From assembly GCA_020402865.1 (NCBI GenBank), contig JADBYT010000032.1, forward strand, positions 1 to 59,248: DNA of 59,248 nt, in the 5' to 3' direction. Below, one piece after another: positions 56,001 through 59,248 of the stretch. This stretch comes from Bacteroidota bacterium. Lineage in GTDB: Bacteria > Bacteroidota > Bacteroidia > Palsa-965. The notes under the pieces are model-generated. The model made no database searches. It had not been told where the DNA came from and saw only the letters and a list, made by a program, of their open reading frames with translations. A program made the translations under genes and the position numbers. Every line of letters begins with the position of its first letter. Positions within the stretch are counted from its first letter, which is position 1.

Positions 56001-57894
56001 TGGTGCAGTTGTAACAGTAACACCTGCTGCTACCACCACTTATACCGTAACCGGCACCAACACCGTAACCGGTTGTGTAAATACACAAACTGTAACTGTA
56101 ATCGTAAACGCACTGCCTGTGGTTGCTGCCAGCAGCGCATCAGCTGCAATTTGTGTGGGTGATACAACCACACTTACCGGAACCGGCGCCAATACTTACA
56201 CCTGGAACCCCGGCAACCTGAGTGGTTCTTCTGTAAGTGTATCGCCTGTGGCTACTACCACTTACACGGTTACCGGTACAAACACCGTAACCGGCTGCGT
56301 AAACACAGCTACTGTTTCGGTAACTGTAAATGCACTTCCGGTACTTGCGGCCAGCAGTTCATCGGCTGCAATTTGTGTGGGTGATTCGGCTACGCTGAGT
56401 GTAACCGGTGCCGACAGCTACACCTGGAACCCCGGCAACCTGAGCGGTGCTTCGGTAAACGTGGCTCCTGTGGCTACCACTACTTACACCGTAACCGGCA
56501 CCAACACCGTAACCGGCTGCGTGAATACAACTACTGTAGCAGTAACTGTAAACAGCCTGCCTGTGGTTGCACTTGGTGCTGATACAGCCGTGTGCGGTGG
56601 TCCGCTTACACTGGATGCCGGCAACGCAGGTTCAACTTACCTCTGGAGCGACAGCAGCACGGCACAAACGCTTAGCGTAACCGCAAGCGGTGTGTATGCC
56701 GTAACCGTAACCAATGCCAACGGCTGCGAAGCAGTTGATTCGATTGCTGTAACCATTAACGCATTGCCGGTTGTCAGCCTTGGTGCGGATACCACAGTGT
56801 GCGGCTCGCTGGTGCTTGATGCCGGAAACGCTGGTGCTTCCTACCTCTGGAGCGACAGCACCACGGCACAAACGCTTACCGCCACTTCAAGTGGTGTGTA
56901 TGCTGTAATGGTAACCGATTCACTCGGCTGCTCAACAACAGATACCATTGCCGTGAACGTAAATGCACTGCCTGCCGTGAACCTCGGCAACGATGTAACA
57001 GCTTGTGCCGGCGGCCCTGTGCAGCTTGATGCAGGCGTGGCAGGTATGCTCTACAACTGGAATACCGGCGATACCACGCAAACCATTTTTGCTACCACCA
57101 CCGGCGTGTTTGTGGTAACGGCAACAGACTCACTTGGCTGTTCGGCTACTGATTCGGTGAACGTGAGCTTCTCGGCGCTGCCGTTAGTAAACCTCGGCAA
57201 CGACACCACGCTTTGCGGCGGTTCGGTTACGCTTGATGCAGGCACAGGTGGCAACATCTTCACCTGGAGCACCGGCGATACCACACAAACCATTGTGGCT
57301 GCCAGCACCGCACTTTATGGTGTAACCGTAACTGATTCGCTCGGCTGTTCGTCAACCGACTCAGTGCTTGTAACCATCAATGCAATTCCGGTGGTGACTG
57401 TATCGCTCACACAGGATACGCTTTGCGATCAGGACAGCCTGTTTGTACTGCTTGGCTCACCGGCCGGCGGCACATTTGGCGGTGCGTTTGTGAGCGGCAA
57501 TACATTTGATCCGGTGGCTGCCGGTGTAGGTTCTCATGTAGTTTACTACACCTTCACTGATGCCAATGGTTGTTCGGCCACCGATTCTGCTACCGTAATT
57601 GTAGATCCCTGCACCGGCGTAGCCGAGAATGCATTCAACGGTTCAATCTTTACGGTATATCCGAACCCGAACAACGGCTTCTTCAATCTCGCCCTCACCA
57701 ACGCCAACTATGCCGAACTGAGCATTCAGGTGTACACCGTTCTCGGTCAGGTTGTGTACAGCGACATGGCTTCGAACGTAACGGGTGATGTGATTCGTCC
57801 GATTGATCTGACCAACTTTGCCAACGGTGCTTACTATGTGAAAGTAACCACTGGTTCAGCAACGCAGACGATTAAAGTGATGAAGCAGGATTAA
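47002..57894 (+). CDS. Giant 3,630-aa repetitive T9SS surface protein
   Basis: Signal peptide (LALMALTTVLLPGMLSA, cleavage before QLTG), then a right-handed beta-helix region (about 35-945) rich in N-N-T/N-x-I turns such as NNTISSISGTGAITGI. An Ig-like region (about 955-1050), one early repeat unit, and a beta-sandwich (about 1165-1370, FTFNFNGVNYTDFSVSPDGW) follow. Next are 24 Ig-like repeats (1419-3183), four repeats of a second type (3184-3459), one more variant and a C-terminal T9SS sorting domain (about 3542-3630, FTVYPNPNNGFFNLAL). Each repeat holds two cysteines (C-x-G and G-C) that probably make one disulphide, and threonine-rich strands. I infer a long fibrous adhesin or matrix protein standing off the cell surface. 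Gene is intact with a terminator after it. Confidence 0.9.
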   Translation: MKTKITLKSPGLLKLALMALTTVLLPGMLSAQLTGTRNIPGDYATLAAAITDLNTQGVGAGGVTLNLIAGNPETAPAGGYQITASGSLANPIIIQGNANVITAFTPQATGSLTDAIFKIIGGDFIAINGFVMQENPANTVLTPTASNTMTEWGVALFASSATDGAQNNAIAGNTISLNRTYGNTWGVYSNTRHSATVILIVTDASSPTGANSNNRVLANIISNVNYGVAFIGTATAANMDSGNDIGGNSPATGNTITNWGGLAAPSSYVSNTGTSYCIFMNNQIGENVSYNSLTSAAVSGTAVTFRGIYKTYGISPAGTFTVNITNNTLTMTNGFTSGTFEHIRSESMGTLVTATININNNTILNSAITGAASSSTIVGIINSSGPGVLNMNSNVIRGLTSTATTGGLTGISNTGAVVSSININSNQIGNASGNAITFSATTSGAVLCLNNNGGANSSALSISNNNFQGIIHSLVGSGTQFYMVNTAATLSQTFNNNTFTNLTANTTAEVRFMANNVALPAGGSVTVTGNSIVTAFSKPAAGSTVTLYYTTTSPSSVAGTTKTHQNNNFSNITLTGATTMAGWADLEGTSFGGPAKNISNNTFSNWACGSSAVTVIQTNYNSTNTIVSNNTISSISGTGAITGILMGSFSNGANMTVSNNTITGLVSSGTGGNVIGCTGGSSSITTYTITQNTISGLSSTGATVTGLVVSAGSTIFVTRNKIGDLLSTNTNPSVNGITVSGGVTNNVNNNLIGDLRATAANVANAINGINITGGTTSNIYFNTILLNATSSGALFGTSGIFTSTTSSVDLRNNLVVNLSTPNGTGLTVAYRRSSTILTSLAAASNNNAYFAGTPGPNNVIFFDGSNIDQTLAAYQARVSAREAASVSVNPVFTSTAVGNAGFLHIPAATSYLLESGGTNIAGITNDFDNDTRPGPAGSVNGGAISPDIGADEYDGFLVGCTGTPTAGTAASTPAARCASGTFSLSLTGASTGPGITYQWQSSAVSGGPYTNISGANTSSYTTGTVSATTYFVCVVTCSLSGLTATTNEVTGLINPLPLVAVTPTTANFCSPGGTPVSLTGSGANTYAWAPATGLSATTGATVTASPAATTTYTVTGTDVNGCVNTAVTTITSVLNPVITSVTATPASICTGNNSQLQGNITFNTPVNTYSFASGTGASLDPMTGAATAVGANVDDTPSGVIPIGFTFNFNGVNYTDFSVSPDGWLRMGNVAPTSQFTNSVTSTTNIPKLYPYWDDITTGTNGGVTYVVTGTAPNRILKVQWFVTVPYNFTGPANSTCQAWLYESTNVVEFRYGTMGITGLESASGGLTGGAGNFQSLTFGTGTVSTSAANNTNINPPASGVIYTFTPPVPTYSWSPATFLSSTSIINPVATAATATTTYTFTATNAVCSNNSPVTLTVNPLPAIGASASASAICIGASANLTATGGVTYNWMPGSLTGATVTVSPVSTTTYTVTGTDANGCQNTAQITITVNPLPSVNASASPAAICDGSTANLSATGAVSYTWMPGSLSGAAVAVTPSATTTYTVTGTDANGCENTAQTTVTVNSLPTVNASASATSICAGASTTLSATGANTYVWNPGNLSGASVSVSPAATTTYTVTGTDANGCNAVSTITITVNPLPAVSASASPAAVCIGSSSTLSATGAVTYVWNPGNLSGASVSVTPSATTTYTVTGTDANGCENTDVATVTVNALPTVTASASATSVCIGSSTTLNASGAVSYNWMPGSLSGASVSVSPAATTTYTVTGTDANGCVNTAQLTITVNPLPTVSAAASPAAVCPGGSSTLSGSGATTYVWNPGNLSGASVSVTPAATTTYTVTGTNANGCVNTDVVTVTVNTLPTVDATASPLTICAGGSSTLSATGAATYSWMPGSLSGASVSVTPAATTTYTVTGTDANGCVNTDVVSVTVNPLPVITASATNAAICTGSSTTLSATGGVSYTWNPGALSGSSVSVSPTTSTTYTVSGTDANGCVNTDLITIIVNPLPVVTASASSTSICTGNSVTLTAGGASTYTWNPGALTGSSVSVTPAATTTYTVTGTDVNGCVNTATVTITVGAQPTITAATSSAAICVGGSATLTATGGVTYNWMPGSLSGASVSVSPTTTTTYTVTGTVSAGCFNTATVTVTVNPLPVITASATATTLCNGSSTTLSATGASTYTWNPGALTGASVSVTPSATTTYTVTGVDANGCSNTQTITITVNPLPAVTASSSAAAICNGGNATLTATGANTYVWNPGNLSGASVVVSPTATTTYTVTGTNTATGCTNTATVSVTVNPLPSITATATQLAVCAGGSSTLSATGANTYVWNPGSLSGSSVSVTPSATTTYTVTGTNTVTGCVNTQTITITVNPLPTVAASTSAAAICNGGSATLSATGANTYVWNPGNLSGASVSVSPTATTTYTVTGTLTATGCTNTATVAVTVNPLPVITASTSAPAICAGGSATLTATGGNTYVWNPGNLSGATLSVSPTATTTYTVTGTNTVTGCSNTRTVTVTVNPLPVVTASSAAAAICLGGSTTLTATGANTYVWNPGNLSGSSVSVSPTGNTTYTVTGTITATGCTNTATVSVTVNPLPTVAATTSAATICAGATATLSATGANTYVWNPGNLSGSSVNVSPVTTTTYTVTGTNTLTGCTNTQTVTVNVNPLPVLTITPSATSICNGNSVTLNVTGANTYTWNPGSLTGASVTVFLSSTTTFTVTGVNTITGCINTQTVTITVNPLPVVTATASPLSICAGSNTTLSATGANTYVWNPGNLSGASVSVAPATSTVYTVTGTNTVTGCTATQSVSVNVDPLPVITASASSSVICFGQSALLTASGASSYVWTPGNISGASVNVIPGVTTTYTVTGTNSVTGCSNTQTITITVNPLPVVTATASSLTSCAGSPVTLNAGGAGIYNWQPGNLSGSSVTVNPVVTTTYTVTGTNTLTGCTGTRTITITVNQLPLITASAAQAVICAGGSSNLTASGANTYVWNPGNLSGAVVTVTPAATTTYTVTGTNTVTGCVNTQTVTVIVNALPVVAASSASAAICVGDTTTLTGTGANTYTWNPGNLSGSSVSVSPVATTTYTVTGTNTVTGCVNTATVSVTVNALPVLAASSSSAAICVGDSATLSVTGADSYTWNPGNLSGASVNVAPVATTTYTVTGTNTVTGCVNTTTVAVTVNSLPVVALGADTAVCGGPLTLDAGNAGSTYLWSDSSTAQTLSVTASGVYAVTVTNANGCEAVDSIAVTINALPVVSLGADTTVCGSLVLDAGNAGASYLWSDSTTAQTLTATSSGVYAVMVTDSLGCSTTDTIAVNVNALPAVNLGNDVTACAGGPVQLDAGVAGMLYNWNTGDTTQTIFATTTGVFVVTATDSLGCSATDSVNVSFSALPLVNLGNDTTLCGGSVTLDAGTGGNIFTWSTGDTTQTIVAASTALYGVTVTDSLGCSSTDSVLVTINAIPVVTVSLTQDTLCDQDSLFVLLGSPAGGTFGGAFVSGNTFDPVAAGVGSHVVYYTFTDANGCSATDSATVIVDPCTGVAENAFNGSIFTVYPNPNNGFFNLALTNANYAELSIQVYTVLGQVVYSDMASNVTGDVIRPIDLTNFANGAYYVKVTTGSATQTIKVMKQD
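51256..56550 (+). repeat. 24 tandem Ig-like coding repeats in two exact-length blocks
   Basis: Units begin N-P-L-P-x-V/I. Block 1 (51256-53664) is 11 units of 73 codons with the late motif GTDANGC; block 2 (53665-56550) is 13 units of 74 codons with GTNTVTGC. 11 x 219 and 13 x 222 bases fit the coordinates exactly. WMPGSL and WNPGNL variants alternate in block 1 while block 2 is almost all WNPGNL. Confidence 0.9.
56551..57378 (+). repeat. Four tandem coding repeats of a second type
   Basis: Four units of 69, 68, 70 and 69 codons marked by LGxDTxVC, LDAGxxG and a Y/F-x-V-x-V-T-D/N-x-x-G-C end. They are related to, but distinct from, the 73/74-codon units and lie between these and the sorting domain. 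Confidence 0.85.
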
Positions 57895-57924
57895 TGAGTT
57901 AATGGGATAATTTCCTTAGCTGAT

Positions 57925-57963
57925 AAAAAAAAGTGACTGTCTGAAAAGGCAGTCACTTTTTTT
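57925..57963 (+). terminator. Rho-independent terminator of the giant gene
   Basis: Stem of about 14 bp (AAGTGACTG ... CAGTCACTT core, 57931-57939 with 57950-57958) flanked by A and T runs, 31 bases after the stop. It can work in both directions. Confidence 0.85.
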
Positions 57964-58055
57964 GTGGTTTGATTTGGGTGCAATTATTGATTTTTTTAGT
58001 TGTTTATTATATGTAATAATTTAATGATTAACTTGACTAATCAATACATGTACCG

Positions 58056-58736
58056 ATGGAGTTGTTCGTTTCGCTATTATCATTTTCAGGAGGCCTTCTT
58101 GGGGCTGGTCTTATGGCTTATTTTTCAGAAAAAGGGAAGAGCAAAGCAATTAAAGAAGATCTTGCCAAAATGACACAGGTTGTTGAAGGGATAAAGTCTG
58201 GCTACTCGAAAGAAAACGAAGAGTTAAAGGCTCAGCTAAGCTTACTTGTAAATAAACAAAATAGCCTGCATGCTGATTTAAAACGTGCAGTTTTTGAGTT
58301 TGGCGACTCGATTTTTATTGTTCTTTCATTATGCGATTCAACTCGACCTGAGTTAGCAGAAGATCGGTTTCTAGAGTTAACTCAATATAAACGACAAATA
58401 GAACACGCGGAAACAGAATTAACATTAAAACATGCTAGATTTTGTTTTTTAGTTGAGGATAATGAACTGATAGATTTAGCAGATAAGTTACACCGCGATG
58501 TAACCAGATTTAGTTCAAAATTCTCATTGTTCATAATTAGAGCTGAACCTTATTTAGAGACATTGGCTAAAGTATATAACGATTCGAATTTTAACGAAAA
58601 ATTATATAAGGAGTATTGGAATAAAGTTCTTGAAATTGAAGCTCAGATGAATAAAGAAGTTGAAGAGTTCGAAGATGATATTGATGATAATTTGGAATTG
58701 TTTAAAAAGGAAGCTCTTAGGATGCTAAATAGATAA
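58056..58736 (+). CDS. Membrane-anchored coiled-coil protein of unknown function
   Basis: A 226-aa protein with one N-terminal hydrophobic helix (about residues 3-23, LFVSLLSFSGGLLGAGLMAY), then charged helices with heptad character (about 30-85, EDLAKMTQVVEGIKSGYSKE). The remainder is predicted helical, ending with the acidic tail EVEEFEDDIDDNLELF. It would be anchored in the inner membrane with its body in the cytosol. The DNA is AT-rich compared with the giant gene before it. It stands alone between a terminator and a repeat array. No family recognised; it could be accessory cargo. Confidence 0.6.
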   Translation: MELFVSLLSFSGGLLGAGLMAYFSEKGKSKAIKEDLAKMTQVVEGIKSGYSKENEELKAQLSLLVNKQNSLHADLKRAVFEFGDSIFIVLSLCDSTRPELAEDRFLELTQYKRQIEHAETELTLKHARFCFLVEDNELIDLADKLHRDVTRFSSKFSLFIIRAEPYLETLAKVYNDSNFNEKLYKEYWNKVLEIEAQMNKEVEEFEDDIDDNLELFKKEALRMLNR

Positions 58737-58783
58737 TTATTCTGAAATTATTTATCACCTTAGGAAGGATTGTTATAAGAGTC

Positions 58784-58961
58784 ATCTCGTGCCTCCCATG
58801 CTGAAAATACAAAAGCCACCGCTGCGCGTCGGTTTTCACTTGCAGGCAAAGCTTTACAATCAAAAATGCTTGACAGCTTCTTCTGCAAATGAAAATGTCC
58901 GGTCAGAAAAGACCGGACACTTTTGTGCGTTAATGCGGAGACGGAGAGGTTAGCTCCGCTG
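58784..58961. repeat. Tandem structured repeat, copy 1 (178 bp)
   Basis: Shares ATCTCG, CCTCCCATGCTGAAAATAC, CGCTGCGCGTCGGTTTTC and the rest with copies 2 and 3. Holds two hairpins: an imperfect one with TTGCAG/CTGCAA base (stem variant A) and a perfect 9-bp TGTCCGGTC stem at 58896-58919. No credible gene inside. Confidence 0.9.
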
Positions 58962-59140
58962 ATCTCGGGCCTCCCATGCTGAAAATACAAAAGCCGCCGC
59001 TGCGCGTCGGTTTTCTTTTTCGGGCGAAGCTGTTCAATCAAAAATGGCTTGACAGCTTCGCCCGAAAAAGAAAATGTCCGGTCAGAAAAGACCGGACACT
59101 TTTGTGCTTTAATGCGGAGACGGAGAGATTAGCTCCGCTG
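58962..59140. repeat. Tandem structured repeat, copy 2 (179 bp)
   Basis: Same backbone as copy 1, but the first hairpin has a different sequence on both arms: a perfect 18-bp stem, CTTTTTCGGGCGAAGCTG at 59015-59032 with its complement at 59053-59070 (stem variant B). The TGTCCGGTC hairpin is at 59075-59098. Confidence 0.9.
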
Positions 59141-59248
59141 ATCTCTGGCCTCCCATGCTGAAAATACAAAAGCCGCCGCTGCGCGTCGGTTTTCCTTTGC
59201 AGGCAAAGCTTTACAATCAAAAATGCTTGACAGCTTCTTCTGCAAATG
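59141..59248. repeat. Tandem structured repeat, copy 3 (truncated by window end)
   Basis: Matches copies 1 and 2 up to the window edge and carries stem variant A like copy 1 (TTTGCAG ... CTGCAAA). The array probably continues beyond the window. Confidence 0.85.

Noticed and set aside
47283-57308. Many long antisense frames inside the giant surface-protein gene
   Set aside because: They mirror the periodic, low-complexity codon use of the repeats and read as Val/Pro/Ala-rich copies of each other, with no start or domain logic.
58760-59220. Small frames in the terminal repeats (for example peptides with DAQRRLLYFQHGRPEISG)
   Set aside because: They recur because the DNA repeats; they run through the hairpins and differ where stems differ, so they are unlikely to be proteins.
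58784-59248. CRISPR array or integron attC sites
   Set aside because: The unit is about 178 bp with no short repeat/spacer pattern, and no attC-type RYYYAAC/GTTRRRY pair or cassette genes were found.

Overview
The window comes from a Bacteroidota chromosome, probably an environmental Sphingobacteriales/Chitinophagales- or Cytophagia-like lineage. Evidence: at least four proteins end in type IX secretion (T9SS) sorting domains with a PNP motif. There are TonB-receptor, two-component-propeller and TPR/PD40 proteins of Bacteroidota style. Many start codons are preceded by the Bacteroidota -7 promoter box TAnnTTTG (or TAnnTTCG). No rRNA, tRNA, CRISPR array, transposase or integrase gene was seen.

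Layout. 1-2.8 kb: the edge of a membrane-protein gene, then a PaiB-like / PD40 / GNAT / secreted-protein run on +. 2.8-10.6 kb: a large TPR-PD40-SPOR envelope protein (-), M16 peptidase, O-methyltransferase, MtgA transglycosylase and a membrane histidine kinase. 10.7-14.6 kb: two T9SS cargo genes behind a 490-aa helical protein of unknown function (-). 14.6-15.3 kb: mostly non-coding with a possible gene remnant. 15.3-17.5 kb: purL (-). 17.7-26.3 kb: a signalling cluster made of a lipoprotein, a TonB-dependent receptor and two YfiR-type periplasmic proteins (+), facing a propeller-SpoIIE phosphatase and a receiver protein (-). 26.5-28.4 kb: accA (-) and ispE (+). 28.4-33.1 kb: a strongly AT-rich three-gene island between the convergent ends of ispE and an LptF/G permease. 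33.1-36.6 kb: operon tyrS-tgt-LptF/G (-). 36.7-46.6 kb: T9SS cargo, a second 497-aa helical protein, SDR, thioesterase, GNAT, acyltransferase, an unknown membrane-anchored protein, dusB and a CPBP protease. 47.0-57.9 kb: one giant 3,630-aa repetitive T9SS surface protein. 58.0 kb to the end: an AT-rich orphan gene and a tandem array of about 178-bp structured repeats running off the window.

The most interesting locus is 28545-32983: a C5 cytosine methyltransferase, a 771-aa protein carrying a GHKL ATPase domain at each end, and a 309-aa protein with a degenerate receiver domain and a HEPN-type RN-x3-H motif. The three genes overlap head to tail, are far more AT-rich than their surroundings, and lack an obvious restriction endonuclease. 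I infer an anti-phage or genome-conflict system in which a two-component-like ATPase/receiver pair controls an RNase-like effector, with methylation as a self mark. I do not recognise it as a named system.

Other points of note are the exactly regular repeat architecture of the giant protein (11 units of 73 aa, then 13 of 74 aa), terminal DNA repeats whose hairpin stems are exchanged on both arms, promoters placed so close to start codons that the mRNAs should be nearly leaderless, and a tyrosyl-tRNA synthetase whose HIGH motif reads GVGN.
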